A DNA stretch of 64,000 nucleotides from Periconia sp. R9002 (Eukaryota > Ascomycota > Dothideomycetes > Pleosporales > Periconiaceae), in NCBI GenBank assembly GCA_023627715.1, contig JAMAHW010000101.1, positions 62,001 through 126,000 on the forward strand. Direction: 5' to 3'. Positions 11,520 to 24,023 of this stretch are shown one piece after another. The first letter of the stretch is position 1, and every line of letters starts with the position of its first letter. A program made the translations under genes and the position numbers. The notes beneath the pieces were generated by a model. The model saw only the letters and a list, made by a program, of their open reading frames with translations. It had not been told where the DNA came from and made no database searches.

Positions 11520-12957
11520 TTATGAAACTCCATCTCCCTTCAAATCCCTCCAAACCTCACTCGCAATCCCTCTCCAATTCCCCACCTCAGCCGCCGTCCT
11601 CCGCCTTCGACAAAACGCACTCAGCCTCACCTCCACAAACCAAACCATGACCCAATACGCACTAACAAGCAGACAGCAAGCCCACATGACCCACACAAAC
11701 GTCAACGCCGTAGTCCCCATACTCATAAAAACCCCGACACTCCCAAGCAAGTCGCCGAAAGCCCACGGCACGCCGACGACGATGACAGTGATGAGTATCG
11801 CAGCGACGAAAGAGGTGAGGCATGCGAGGCTCGAGACGAGGGCATTGGTGTTGATGAGGAGGCGCGACGCGGGGAAGAAAATGGAGGGGAGGGATAGGAG
11901 GACGGCTAGGAGGGTGCTGGTTAGGCTCGTGATTAGAAAGGCGAGAAGCGCGGTGCGGAGATCGGAGAGGGTGGAAGTCATGCCGCCCACGCCGTGGGTG
12001 AGTTGCGCGAGGAGAGGGACGGAGATGTTGGTTGTGCCGATTACGAGGGAGGATTGGATGGAGAGGACAGAGGAGGTGAGGTCTAGGGTTGGGGTGTTAG
12101 TGGGTTGGAAGTCGGAGAAGGAGATGGGAATCTTTGTTACCATTTGCAGCTTCGCTCCAGCTCTCGCATTTCTCGACGACGACTCCGTCTCTGTTTACTG
12201 GTGCGCCTGATCTATTCGCGATATCCCCTTGGCAGATCCCGTTTAGGTAGAGGTAGTAAAAGTCTTTGATGCCCATTTGCTTGACGATTCCTTCCGTCAC
12301 GTTGTTGATGGCATCGCCGAGGCCATTGTCGATCGTCTCGGTCAGGTTGCCGAGTATGGGTTCTAGAGACGGGGAAAGAGAATGGAGAGGGTTACTGGGG
12401 TTTGCAGGGTTCAGTGGACTCGCTGTTGAGAAAGGGTTAAGTGGATCTAGGGGGTTTGAAGAGGTGGATGTTCTTGTTGGTGATGAAGAGGAGGCCCGCT
12501 CGAATCGTATTATGTCTTGGCCCACATGAGATGTGTTCAACTATCACCAAAGATCAGTTCGGACTTCTCATTTAAATTGACTAAAATATTCGAATCGCTA
12601 AAAGAAGGGAGCAAAACAAACCTTAAGAATCCACTCCTTCATCCATGGGCCTCCCCCACCCCCACTCTCCGCAAACACAACGGCAAACCCCAAAACACAC
12701 GACACAATCCCCAACATCATGACAACCACAGCCCCCAAGCGACACTTCCTAAAGAAACTCTTCGTCCTTGACGCCATAGGCGGGCGCGGTAGCGCCTTCA
12801 CATCATTCCTCTCGTACGACGACGACGGGCGCTGCGGAAACCGGGGATCCATGTCTGGCTCAATGACGATTTTCTCGCCAAAGTACGACGAAATCTGGCG
12901 GCTGAAGAAGGATTGGGGCGTGCGTATGCCATAGGAGGGGAGACCGGTGGGGGGCAT
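11520..12957 (-). CDS. SUR7/PalI-family plasma-membrane protein
   Basis: Three exons (12622-12957, 12141-12540, 11520-12082) give 432 residues. Introns are 12541-12621 and 12083-12140; the latter has a perfect CACTAAC branch site and a TAG acceptor. A cytoplasmic N-terminus with several Arg/Lys/Pro motifs is followed by a first hydrophobic helix (GAVVVMMLGIVSCVLGFAVV). A long extracellular loop rich in Ser, Asn and Pro then contains the family-like segment KDFYYLYLNGICQGD. Three further membrane helices and a basic tail close the protein. This is the four-helix layout of SUR7/PalI proteins, which sit in eisosome-like cortical patches or act in ambient pH sensing. The exact subfamily is not resolved. 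Confidence 0.75.
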
Positions 12958-14328
12958 TTTATAGAGGGTAGGGAGGAGCTAGCGATGGGGTGATGCGGCG
13001 GCGGTGGTGGTCGATCAATGCGTGCGATAGGGAGTGGCGAGTGACTGGTGTGTGACAGGTAGGGGTCACGATGTGTACGCGCTGCGTATTTTTTCGAAGG
13101 TTGTTGGTAAGGAGCGTGTAAGGTTTGTGCCTAGGAATATGGGGTATAGTATGCAACGGACAACAAGACGGTGAGGGATTGGCCGTCCGCTCGTCGGGTG
13201 TGGCCTTCTCTGGCAGCCAGCACTCGGGGTCATATGTAGAGAGACTGACTATATCGGATGACGTCGTACGAGCGTATTCAACATGATAAAAGATGGGACG
13301 AAAGTTATGGTGGCCGGGCCAAAGTTGGATGTTTCTGGGATGCTAGGGTTTGGAGAGGTGTAATTGGAAACGGGCCGTTTGAAGTTGAGAGCTGGGTATC
13401 TCACAACTCGTGAGGGGGTGAAGTGTGTTTCCACATGTGAGACTGAATACCGACCGGGCTATTTAAGTATTCAGTAGCTTAAATTTAGAGGAATGACTTT
13501 GTGTTTCTGATAATGGGGTTGGCTATGAGGGGTTGGTTATGCATAGATACTTATGCGATTGTGGTTGGTATCCCGAGCTGGCGAATACAGTTCAGCCATA
13601 GCATTATAGGGGCGCGATCAGGACCAGCACGCCTGTCTTAATGCGAAGAAAGATAAACACAATGTAGAGATGATCGAGAAAACAAGGCTGATGATGTTTT
13701 GAGTAGGTCTGCCAAGCTTGATCTGTGTCAGGGTTGTGCCGCGGCTAGCGATGCTCTTCGGTACGAGAGGCCAGCACGACCCGAGATGAGTCGAACAAGC
13801 CGGTTTTACTAAATTACCTGAAATGCATCAACGATCCAATGAGAAATTTCAACAGTCGAAAAATCTCAAGGGCGGTTTTTGATTGACTTGCATTTTGTGA
13901 TCGACAGAGGATCTTTATTACCGACCCATAAGGCTGAAACGTCTCGCGTCGTGACTTACTATCGTGGGACAGCCAATGTGAGAATGGGTATCGTGATTTC
14001 TGCAAGCCCGCCAATAGCCATGCACATCATCGCGATCACTTCAAAAGATAGTCCTAATCGTTTCGGCGTATTCAACAGAGAAGCGCGCTTCGAGACATAA
14101 GGTTGGAAAGCGAGGAGTGAAAGCGAGGAGTGGGGTATTAATTCTTAGAATATGGGATGGTCTATAGGTAGATACATACAACAAATAACATTTGAAGGCT
14201 ACAGAACTGTTGCCCACATATTGATCTCAATAATGCTGCATTAAAAATACGAGTTTTGCATGTTGTACCCGCAGGAAGTGAACATAGGATACTGTGAATC
14301 CAGCCCTGTCTACGTTTTGTTAGCCAAA
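12958..14328. other. Intergenic, no gene seen
   Basis: About 1.4 kb with no convincing coding signal. Short open frames near 13814-14100 lack motifs and overlap each other on opposite strands. Confidence 0.5.
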
Positions 14329-16915
14329 TCATACGAGTGGTGTGATCAGAAATCGTATTACCCAATCAAAGTTTTGTACTAATTCCATCATGTTCATGTC
14401 ATTTAATGGCAAGGTCGACGAATCTCCTGGATTATTGAAGTCGAAATATGGGTCGATGTTGGTGTTGGCTGAGGGAGATATGGTGGATGGTTCCTGGGCG
14501 ATGGGTAAAGTTAAAGCACTTGATTGCAGCGCGGCTGGAGCAAAAAAATCAGCGTCGTTCCATCGTTTGATTTGATAGAAAAATGCCGTGAAATAGTAAT
14601 ATGGCCCCATAGTCTCGGAAAATGCTGATACAACTTACCTTCAGCGGGCTGGCGCGTAGCGCTTACTTTGCCCAGGACAACATTGATCGCTGCGCTGACT
14701 TTCGCAGCTTCTCTTGACTTCTGACTTGCCAGATCCCAAATAAAATTGGCTTTGATCAACGCCCCAGTGACTTCTGAACGGCTCGGCTGTCCTTTTTCAA
14801 GCCGTATCCGTTGCGTGCTAGGGTTAGGAAAAGGCATCGGTTTGACAATGTCCTTGTTAAGATCCAGCAGTAATACTGCAGTCGCTAAAAGAAAATCCTG
14901 GTTGACCAAAGATGATAACCGCCAGCTTGCGGTCCATAACTTCCAATTATTTGACCACCTGTTGAAGTTTGTTCGGGATTCGAATTCTAGTAAGGTCTGG
15001 AAGTCGAGAATCTCTAATGCTGCATCGAGGCACATCATCCGCGAGTATTCATATCGAGAGTCCTCTCGTCCTAAGAGCATAAAAGGTCGATGAATCATCA
15101 TCAGGGACTTGAGGTAAGTGATACCCAGATAGAGTCTGCGCATGGCAATGTCTGAAGCAACATCGAAGTTTCTTGCCTGGTAGCATTTTAACGCCTCGGG
15201 AATGCCCATATAAGTGGTTCGTAAGTCAGCGTCAAGCTCCATGGCTTCACGGTAGCCATGTTGTTCACTAGCATTTGTATGGTCTTGGATTTTTGCAAGA
15301 ACTCGCAGCAAGCGAACACGTGCAACGCAATATACTAAAACAATCATATCGTCAGCGAAAGAACGTCGCAATGAAAAAGCGGGACTGTAACCTGTTGAGA
15401 TAATTCCCGAAGAAAAAAAAAATAAATGCTTGCACAATGAAAGGGTCGGAACAAAAAGGGCTTCTTACTACAACTGGTATTAGCAAATTAAGCAATCACA
15501 GATATAAGCGAATTCTTCACATACCTCATAATTGACATACCTGATTCTGGTCTCTCAGGGGGTAATTCGGTCATGTCCTCATACAAATCTTCCTCCTCGA
15601 GATTTCTCGGTTCTCTAACATCAGGCAATGACGGATGGATCATAATTGGAAGTCCCACTGCAACGGACGTCATCAGGTCGATTTGAACCATGATAGTCCA
15701 TAACCTTCTCCTCATTTCTGCGTTGAACGGCGAGATGTTTGGAAACCGTGATGGTTCACGATGGTATCCCATTCGAAATGCTGTTCGAACGATTGTACCA
15801 ACCAAAAGCCATTGCTCGAATTGCACATCTCGGGATCTTAAGTACTGCATCATAAAGTAGAGCAACATTGCTTCAAGGGTGTGCGGTGGACACTTGGGAT
15901 AATTGGCGACACGCAGGCATTGAACCACCTTTTGACGATAGAAATCCATGCGATCTGTAGAGCCAGTCATTTCCGAAGGCACTGTAATCCCTGCGTGGTA
16001 CTCGTTGACGATAGAAGCAAAGTGAATAGATATGGAAAATATGGCCCACATGAGACCGATCCACATGATGGGCGTATCTGCTGGATTGAGCCAAAACTTT
16101 TCATATTCACGAAGGAAAGTTGGCCGATGAATAATCACTGATATTGTGAGCGCTATTCGTTGGATGTTCGAACTTTCCTACCTGAGGTTACTTCCACACG
16201 GTTGAAAAAACTTTGGACTAGCTGGTCTGCTTCAGCCCTCGAAGGTAGGCCGGCCAGGATCTCTTCCCGAGTAGCATTGCAGCGGCCACCAAAAAGTAGC
16301 TCTGGTGCACCGTCACCTTCAATCCAGGAACGGTCCGGGGCCGCAAGAGGAATATCGTCCAGCTCTACTTTGAGTTCGGCGATGCCATCCAGAATGCTTG
16401 TCCAATGACCACTATTTGCATATCTGGTCTCGTCATTATGAAGTTCGACTTTATCAGGAGCTATTGGAATATCGACATGGGTCGGCTCGTCTGTGATCCT
16501 AGTGCTGCCAGATGGTGTTGTTGGAGGTACCGCACCAGGACTGTTGGGTGTCCCATTGCGGTTTGCATCCATGAGAGTAGTGACTAGCTTTTCCAATTGG
16601 TCGATACGATCATAGACATTGGTAGGGGCGCCGGAGTCTGCTGTGGCTGATGGTTTAGGAGTAAAGCGAGTGTATGTGCAAGAAAGAGATAGCCCCCTGC
16701 CAACACAGGCCTTGCATGGCTGTTGACGGTCGCATTTCAATCTGTTCATAGGCAGTTAGCACGTGATCGAGATACTCTGGGCCCCTGGATGCGCGTGTCT
16801 CCCGAGAACGTGGTGCTCACTTTCTGCGACGGCAAAGGTTGCACGACAGAATGGGCTTGTCTCTGCGCCTACTGGGATGAACAACTCGCGGTTGCGCCTG
16901 TGAATCTGCACTCAT
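14329..16915 (-). CDS. Zn2Cys6 fungal-specific transcription factor
   Basis: Five exons are inferred: 16821-16915, 16182-16741, 15541-16137, 14639-15334 and 14329-14534. They sum to 718 codons in frame. The first intron (gtgagc...tgctaac...acag) splits the zinc cluster; joined, it has Cys25, 28, 35, 41, 44 and 53 (C-X2-C-X6-C-X5-C-X2-C-X8-C) with the LCRRRKLKCD signature. The middle-homology domain starts at IIHRPTFLREYEKFW and continues with AFRMGYHREPSRFP and RRRLWTIMVQIDL. A short basic coiled region (YDRIDQLEKLVTTLMDA) after the zinc cluster suggests dimerisation. The 206 bp intron 15335-15540 is the weakest junction. Transcribed divergently from the next Zn2Cys6 gene. Targets unknown. 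Confidence 0.85.
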
Positions 16916-18106
16916 GGCGAAAGAAGCACACAGGGACCATACATGTATGTAAAGTTGAGGCACAGGCAGAGGCTCAAGAGGATATCGTGCGTGGGTGAAA
17001 GATGACGCACCTTCCCGCAGGCAGCACCGAGTGAAGCGTTCCCACGCGATCCGTAAGCTAGCCTCATACAGACTAGTTCCTTTACACTACGCACCAATTT
17101 TTTGTCCGAAAGAATTGCTTTCTATAATCATCGAGTTGGGGACTCTAAGGAACTGAGAGAAGGACTGACTCATGTTGTTTTGTGTAGTTATATAATGAAT
17201 GTTAGTTGGTCATTGATGGCACCTAGGGCGAGTTGGTTTCTAGATTCCGACCTGCACACCCACATGAATCGGTCAGCCAACGAACGTATGTACGTACAGT
17301 GTTAAATTAAATTAACGAAACATTTTCACCAACATGGCTTACTCGAGGCGGAACCAGAAGTCCGAAATTCCTATTTTTTAACCTGTAATCTTCTGGGTTG
17401 TAAGCAAAAGGACTGACATACTAGTACTTTGAGTGCTCGTTACGATCATAGATCCCGTAGAGATACATATTTTATTCCTTGCTAAACGATCACCCCGACT
17501 GTACATACTATCGCTATGTTATCTTAGATACCTAAATTCCTAGGAAGAAGAGTGCATGTCTACGTGAACACGTCATTTGGTCAGTCAATTTCAGGGGCCA
17601 GCGATCCATGGACGGGAAGATCCCCCACGGGGAGGCGGGGTACATATGGATGGCTCCTCGTTCCCCACAATAGAATCAGAAACCCCCATTCTTTATCTCG
17701 TCAAGTACTCAAAGTTGTTGAAATCATACAGGAAGATCTTCACTAACACCTCTAGTGCTAGGTGAAACCATGACTTGCACATTGATACCAGCACTAGCAA
17801 TTGATGTCCACCCTAGACATGCCAGAGGTTGCCGCGGAACCGATAGCTGTTTTTATCAGTTGACTGGTACACCATCATCATAGCTTCTCACTGACATATT
17901 GTCGATCGATATTCCAAATGATGGGGGAACGACATTGTCACGTGGATGTTAGTCAGCAGCCGTGGCGGATTGGCGATCCTTGGAAATGTGGGATTTCCAG
18001 CAGGGAAAGCGATGACGCTAAAAAGCAAACCACCACAACAACCTTGGTGCGCAGAAGCATTTCTGTACAAAGATTTTGCAGGCCTGCTTTCGATCCGAGC
18101 TCCCAA
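16916..18106. other. Shared upstream region of two divergent transcription-factor genes
   Basis: About 1.2 kb between two divergent Zn2Cys6 genes, so it must hold both promoters. No gene recognised. CGG/CCG triplets occur (for example near 17340 and 17600-17640) but I cannot argue for a specific zinc-cluster site. Confidence 0.5.
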
Positions 18107-20492
18107 ATGCAGCCCCAGAAAGACCGACCCACTACCTCATGTACGGAATGCCAACGTCGGAAACAAAAGGCACGTCCGAATTCCATCGGGTCTACCCCAG
18201 GCTTCGGAAGCTAACGTGATAACATCAGTGCTCCCGTGAATGGCCTTGTAATCACTGTCAAGCCAGAAAGGTGCCACACTTGTGTCAGTTTGTCACCAAA
18301 AAGGCAAAATCTTCCCCGCCTATAGATTCGGCTCGGTATGTCGTGTACCATTCGGTCCATCACATGACGGAGACAGTGCTAATACTACCTGTATTGCTTT
18401 AGAGACAGATCAGACGAGAGCGCCACTGATCTGAAAGGCTCTAAAAGGAATTTTGACGACGGTATAGAGTCTTCCGAGGTCGATGGTGATGACTTACCTG
18501 AGGACCATGGACATGGTTTGAAGATGTGGGGGTACATGCCAGGCCATGTTCACTACAGTCTCAATCACAGCAGCGACGACGATGTAATGTCTTTGTTACT
18601 TTTCATCGTCCGAGTCCAATTACTGACAATTTCAAGGACTCTACTCGACATGACTCTTCCGTGGAGGCTGTAGACCAAGTTGAGATGGCCTTAGGGCTTA
18701 TCCCTCCTCGGTCGATTACAGGTGAGGCAGATTTCTCTGGATAGCAGGGCCATCGTTGATCGGAAATTTCAGATGCTATCGTGAACCACTTTCTCAAGTC
18801 TGTCAACTATCGTTACAACTCGATATATGCACCCACTTTTCTCCAGAAATACGTCCAATGGTGGTCAGATCGGACGAGCGGCAAACGTCTCTCTCCCGAG
18901 TTCACATGTCTATTGCTCAGAATTCTATCCTACTCGACGCAATATCTCACACCCTCCTTGCGAAAAATGATTGAATTTGAGCTAGCAAGTAACTGCCAAG
19001 CATTGACAGAGAGGTATTCCAACGGAGCTGAACAACTCAGCATAAGTTTCCCGCCATCTGCTACGTCCATTGAGAGGGTACAGGAAAAGTTCATGAAAGG
19101 AGCGTGGCTTAAGTCAGAAGGCAAGATTGTAGAAGCATGGCATACGCTCAGCTGCACGATTCGCGAGGCCCAAGAGCTTGGTAAGACACTCTCGTGTGCA
19201 GACATCATGTGCAATTGCTGAAATTGTCGCAGGTATCGACAAAGATTCGGGCTTGGAAGGTCTATCTGAGTACGAAATTGAGATGAGGAGAAGGCTTTGG
19301 GCCCTGCTATTTGTCTGGGACTGGTGAGTATCCTCCAAATCCCATCCATACAAATGGCTCATCACACAACAGGCAAATGTCCCAATGGCTGAACCGACCT
19401 CATCTGGTTAACCAGAAAGATCTCTCCTTCACACTCCCCAACCTCCGTCTCGACCAATCCACCACCAACCCTAAATTGTTGTCACCCTTCGCCCACATTG
19501 CCCTCCAAGCCCAACTCGGCTGCAGAATAGCCCCTTTAATGGCCGACGTCCATTCCGCGAGCGACTGCACGGCTGAACAAATCACCACGGTCCTCTCCGA
19601 TATCTCCAACTTCATCGCCGAACTACCCCCAATCTTCCGCATCGGATCCCCCGACCGCTCGCTCGACCAAGACTATCCTTACTTTGTCTTCCAACGCCTC
19701 CAACTGCACGCCGTCATCTACATGACCTCACTTAACTTCGTCAAACCCTTTCTCGCGCGGGACCCCCCTCTTTCACCGCAAGACACATCCTTCCTCCACA
19801 CCGGCATCGCACTTGCGCTCAAGCTCCTCGCCGTCGGGCACCAAATGTTCGAGCACGAGTTCCCTGTCAACGCAAAGTTCCATATGGTCCTCTTCTCCAT
19901 CTTCGACACCGGGACAATCCTCTGTTCAGCAATAATTCACGACCGCGACCGCACGCTGCCGCGCCGCGACGAGGCCCTCGACGCCATCCACAGAGCCATG
20001 CGTATCTTACGCCAATTAGCCCGCACCAACAAAATCGGCGCCGCGTCGTACCGCTTCCTATACCACCTCGTGCAGGCATCGCCCGATCTCTCGCGCCAAC
20101 CCAGCGGCAGCAACAAGCGCCATCGCGTGACCCCGCACTCGCAGTCCTGTTCATCCCAACCCCAGCCTCCTTCTGCGCAACTTCTTGATCCGCCACCCAC
20201 CACCACCCTCATCGACCCCGCCCTCGACCCCCTACTCCTCCCCCCATCTCAGCCTACTTCCACAATCCCCACCTACCCTGCCCCCCTCTCCCTCGACCCT
20301 TTCATACCAGACCCACACAACACCTTCCCCATAAGCGCCTATCCCGACCAAACCACAGCACCAGCACCACCAGCAGCAGAGCCCTTAGAAATGGGCACGC
20401 TGGAAGAGATATGGGATTGGGAGGGCTTGAATCTGGAGTTCGGAGCAGATGGGTTGCCGGGGTGGGGGGATAGTGTGGGGTTTGTAGGGTAA
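18107..20492 (+). CDS. Zn2Cys6 fungal-specific transcription factor with a GC-AG first intron
   Basis: Seven exons (18107-18169, 18229-18335, 18403-18583, 18637-18721, 18773-19180, 19233-19323, 19373-20492) sum to 685 codons in frame, giving 684 residues. Exon 1 ends at RRKQK and exon 2 starts at CSREWPC, completing a zinc cluster with Cys12, 15, 22, 28, 31 and 40. Intron 1 must use a GC donor (AAG|GCACGT) with branch CTAAC and a CAG acceptor; the nearby GT donor gives a stop and loses the third cysteine. The fungal-specific transcription factor domain begins near AIVNHFLKSVNYRYNS and includes EIEMRRRLWALLFVWDW. The C-terminus is Pro/Gln-rich and ends with an acidic, Trp-containing stretch, a likely activation region. 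Targets unknown. Confidence 0.88.
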
Positions 20493-21575
20493 AGTTGGTC
20501 GGTTGATGGGAGGGAGATGTATTATGAGGTATTATTTACGCTTAGCTATATATTTAGTACGGATACTACTTATCGACAGTAATAATATATGATGAGTATT
20601 CGTCGTATCCATATATCTACGTACGTATGTACGTATCTCTACCAATTTCTTTATATACGCAATCTTCCTGATTGACCATACACAATCTCCCTACTCATAC
20701 TTACCCACCTATCCGCCTTTTACCTTTACCTCAGTACCTACACAACCTAACAACTCCTCACCAAGGCCCTCGTATACTTAAAAAAAACCCACGCACGTAC
20801 GCTGCGAAGACTATTACTATGACCGATAAATTAATTCACCATCCCCTTCCACCACCAGTAACCCGGAAATTTCTTGCCGTTCGAAAACTTTCATTCGCCC
20901 TAAACGATAAATATCTCCCCCCCTTCGATCAAATTTCTTATTTGTCCTCATTTGTGCTTGCAAAGTTCACTGCTTTCAGCACTAATCACATGTTACTTGG
21001 TATTTGTTATTTAAATCCAGGTATAATCAGTCCAAACAAACCCCCATCATCTCACGTGCTTGTTCACGGCAAATATTCAGGAGCGTATATATTGCACACA
21101 TTGGCACGTACATACCGATACAAAAGTAAGATAGATGGGTAGTATGCCTGCCCGTACGTCGAACCCGCAAAACAGAATCCCTATGGAAAAAAGAGATACA
21201 AAGATAAGAAAAAAACGGACATGCAAGGTTCTAATTTTTAACTTGTATGTTCGATTGCTTAATATCTCAATTTCACCATCTCTTCTTCTTTTTACTCCTC
21301 GACAGTCCCGCAGATCCAATCTAAATGATGAACCGCACCGCGTTTGCTTTTTTATGGATAGGGGTTCATCACCGTGTATGTTGGTGACGAGAACGCTTTC
21401 ATCCGCCTCCTCTCACTACATGTACTGACATGCACACATTTGCAGACGCACCTTCTCGATATAAACCACGATAGATGCTTCCATCCGCCCCAAAACGCCG
21501 AACCCGAAAAGAAAAAAAATCCTCTGCAAAAACAAGCCACTGCCCAAAGAAAGAAAGAAAAAGAAGAAACACATC
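20493..21575. other. Intergenic between convergent genes
   Basis: About 1.1 kb with A/T-rich and homopolymer patches (for example 20520-20600). No convincing gene; terminators of both neighbours should be here. Confidence 0.5.
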
Positions 21576-22925
21576 CTACTCCTCCCCAACAACCACGCCC
21601 CACGCATGCCCCCTCTCCTCTTCCTCCCCATACATAATTCCCCTTAACCACGTCTTGAACGCGCGCGTGTACGCACCCATATCGCCGTCCTTCATCGGGA
21701 CCTCAACATCCTTACCGCGCCAGTGGATTTTCGACACGGGCGCGACGAACCACGCAGTTCCGGACGCAAAAGCCTCGACGAGGCGGTTTTCGGAGGCGGC
21801 GGCGGCGACTTCGGACATGGTGAAGGGGCGTTCCTGGATTTCCAGGGGCTCGAGGGAGGAAGAAGAGGAAGAGGTGGAGGAGAGGCGTTCACGGGCGAGG
21901 TCGAGGACGGAGCGGCGCGTGATGCCGTCGAGGATGATTTGGTGATCGAGCGAGTTGGTGACGAGTTGGAGCTTGCCCGTGTCCTGATGGCGCCATATGA
22001 CGAAGAAGTTGCTGGCGCCAGCTTCAGTGACGGTGCCCTCGGGCCCGAAGAGCCACAGGATCTGGTCGTAGCCTCTAGCGCGGGCCTCACCCTGCGCGAC
22101 GAGACTAGGGCCGTAGTTTGCGCCGACCTTGGCGTAGCCGAAGCCCCCCGGCCAGGCGCGGCACATGTCGTCGTTGCTGGCGAGGAGCTTGACGCCGCCG
22201 GGGACGGAGTCCATGGGTGGGAGGACGGTGAGGATGATGAAGAGGAGAGCTTCGGTGGGGCGTTGGACGCCAATGGCTGCGTCCGTAGCGATCATGGTTG
22301 GGCGGATGTAGAGGAATTGGCCTGGTTGGTCGACGGGGAGCCATCGTTTGCCGTCAGTGGCGCAGAGTTTGAGGATGAGTTTGAGGAGTTCTTCTGGGGG
22401 GAAGCCTGGAAGGGCGATGCGGGTTGAAGACATAAGCATGCGGTTACAGTTGAGGGTTGGGCGGAAGAGGCGTAGTTTGCCGTCGTAACCTCGGTACAGC
22501 TTCATGCCTTCGAAGCATTCGGTTGCGTAGTGCAGGCAAGAGGCTGACGGCATGAGGGAGAGGGGGGCGTAGGGGGTGAGAGTGGGGGCGGCCCAGCCCT
22601 TGGTTGTGCTCCATGCAGCTTTGATCATGTGGTCGGTGGACACGCGCTGGGTCTGGCGTTCGGGGTCGTCGAGAGCTAGCACGGGGCGGAGCTGTGAGGG
22701 GGTCGCGTAGGTGCATTCGAGGAGAGAGGCGTCAAGCTCGGGGAGGGTTGAGGAGGAGGGGAAGGATGGTTTGGCAGTTTTCGTGGGCTGTGTCAGGGAC
22801 GGGGTGAGAGTGGTTGGTGGGGTTTGAGAGGGCGCGGCTTTTTTGAGGGCGGTTTGGATGCCAGTGAGGGTGAGGTCGGACGTCTTTTCCACCTCGGCGG
22901 GCGGTGTGACGGCCATGGGTGCCAT
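21576..22925 (-). CDS. Branched-chain-amino-acid aminotransferase (class IV PLP enzyme)
   Basis: Intronless, 449 residues. It catalyses reversible transamination of Leu, Ile and Val with 2-oxoglutarate. The fold-type IV signature is complete: ATECFEGMKLYRG, then RMLMSSTRIALP, then GYAKVGANYGPS with the PLP lysine at about Lys266, then EGTVTEAGASNFF and a C-terminal ASGTAWFVAPV. About 95 N-terminal residues precede the conserved core and are Thr/Ser/Pro/Lys-rich; this could be a mitochondrial presequence plus linker, but the sequence does not decide it. Upstream on the same strand are a TATA box (23068-23077) and a TGACTC half-site at 23115-23120, which might respond to general amino-acid control (CPC1/GCN4); that is inference. 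Confidence 0.92.
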   Translation of the reverse strand: MAPMAVTPPAEVEKTSDLTLTGIQTALKKAAPSQTPPTTLTPSLTQPTKTAKPSFPSSSTLPELDASLLECTYATPSQLRPVLALDDPERQTQRVSTDHMIKAAWSTTKGWAAPTLTPYAPLSLMPSASCLHYATECFEGMKLYRGYDGKLRLFRPTLNCNRMLMSSTRIALPGFPPEELLKLILKLCATDGKRWLPVDQPGQFLYIRPTMIATDAAIGVQRPTEALLFIILTVLPPMDSVPGGVKLLASNDDMCRAWPGGFGYAKVGANYGPSLVAQGEARARGYDQILWLFGPEGTVTEAGASNFFVIWRHQDTGKLQLVTNSLDHQIILDGITRRSVLDLARERLSSTSSSSSSLEPLEIQERPFTMSEVAAAASENRLVEAFASGTAWFVAPVSKIHWRGKDVEVPMKDGDMGAYTRAFKTWLRGIMYGEEEERGHAWGVVVGEE

Positions 22926-24023
22926 GTTGGTGGTTGATGTGGAAGAGAGAGGCGCGAGAGAAGTTTTGTGTGAGAAGAATAGGTGCCTTGAGTGGTTAGA
23001 AATGTGGGTGGATGATGTATATATGTACCAGCCAGGTGGGGTGAAGTGAGGTGGAAGGGAAATTAGTCTTTTATATACCCCGATGGATAGATGGATGGAA
23101 GAAGGAGAGGAGTGGAGTCATTCACGTCGGACTTATCACGCGCCTTAGCGTTGCTATCTCGATCCTTTGCGCTAGCCTAAATTTTGCATACTCTTGCAAT
23201 TGAGGTCGAGATGACGGTCGTCGTCAGTCGTGAATAGGAAAACAGGCGACGTAGTGGAAGTTGGTTCTCCTTTTCTTCCGCACGCCTCTTCCGAGATCGC
23301 ATTGTATGACGTTTCGTCACGGGCAACAACATGGCTATTCCATTCGAATACTCAATTGCTTTGCATTCGACATTCCGGTGTTGTTTTACGTGTTACGGTG
23401 TTGAAAATCGCTCCGATGAGGTCGATGGAGTCATGATGGCCCTTGAGTATCCACCACGGCCGCTACTATCCGCTCGCCCATCCTTTCCCTTTGATCTTCC
23501 CTTACTCATCCAAATTGACAGTCAGGCTCCGATGTTCGGGCCTGAGTCGCACACAGGCATGAATACGAACTGTGGAATGTGCTTGGTAGGGCGCGTCATC
23601 GCATCCTGCATGTCTGTTTCGGTACAAATGATGCTGGCGGGTAAAATGGTAAAGACGAGTGAGGTTGTTTAAAGTTTGACAGACAGGGCGGATACCCTCG
23701 GTGTGCCGAACCCACAATTAAATTCTTTTTTTTCTTCTCGTTCGCGCGGTCCCATGCTGTGTGCGGCTACGCTAATCAAGCCATCAAGGGTCAACTGACT
23801 CCGTCGTCATGCTAGCCAAGGGTGCATCCAAGTGCGCGATAGCCTTTTGCAAGATTTCACCTGGTATCATGCTCTAAGCCGAGCCCTCTAATGTATCGGC
23901 GAGCCGTAGATTGCCATGCCACCCATCTATATCCGCTAGTTATCAAAACGCCTTTCCATGCTTCAACAAAGAAGAGAGAGAGAAAAAATTAATCGTGCTC
24001 CACCACATCTATGCCGATTCCGC
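22926..24023. other. Intergenic with aminotransferase promoter
   Basis: About 1.1 kb. The first 200 bp hold the aminotransferase TATA element and probable TGACTC site. The rest has no motif-bearing open frame. Confidence 0.55.
23068..23077 (-). promoter_or_regulatory. TATA box of the aminotransferase gene
   Basis: TATATAAAAG on the minus strand, about 145 bp upstream of the ATG at 22925. Match and spacing suit a core promoter. Confidence 0.55.

Noticed and set aside
15488..15540. Extension of exon 3 of the second Zn2Cys6 gene (MSIMRYVKNSLISV)
   Set aside because: It resembles the family at this point but runs into a stop, and the next exon already supplies the equivalent segment; splicing at 15540 keeps the full frame.
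21723..22427. Long plus-strand frame of 234 codons
   Set aside because: Antisense shadow of the aminotransferase: Gly/Glu-rich translation caused by GC-rich third positions.
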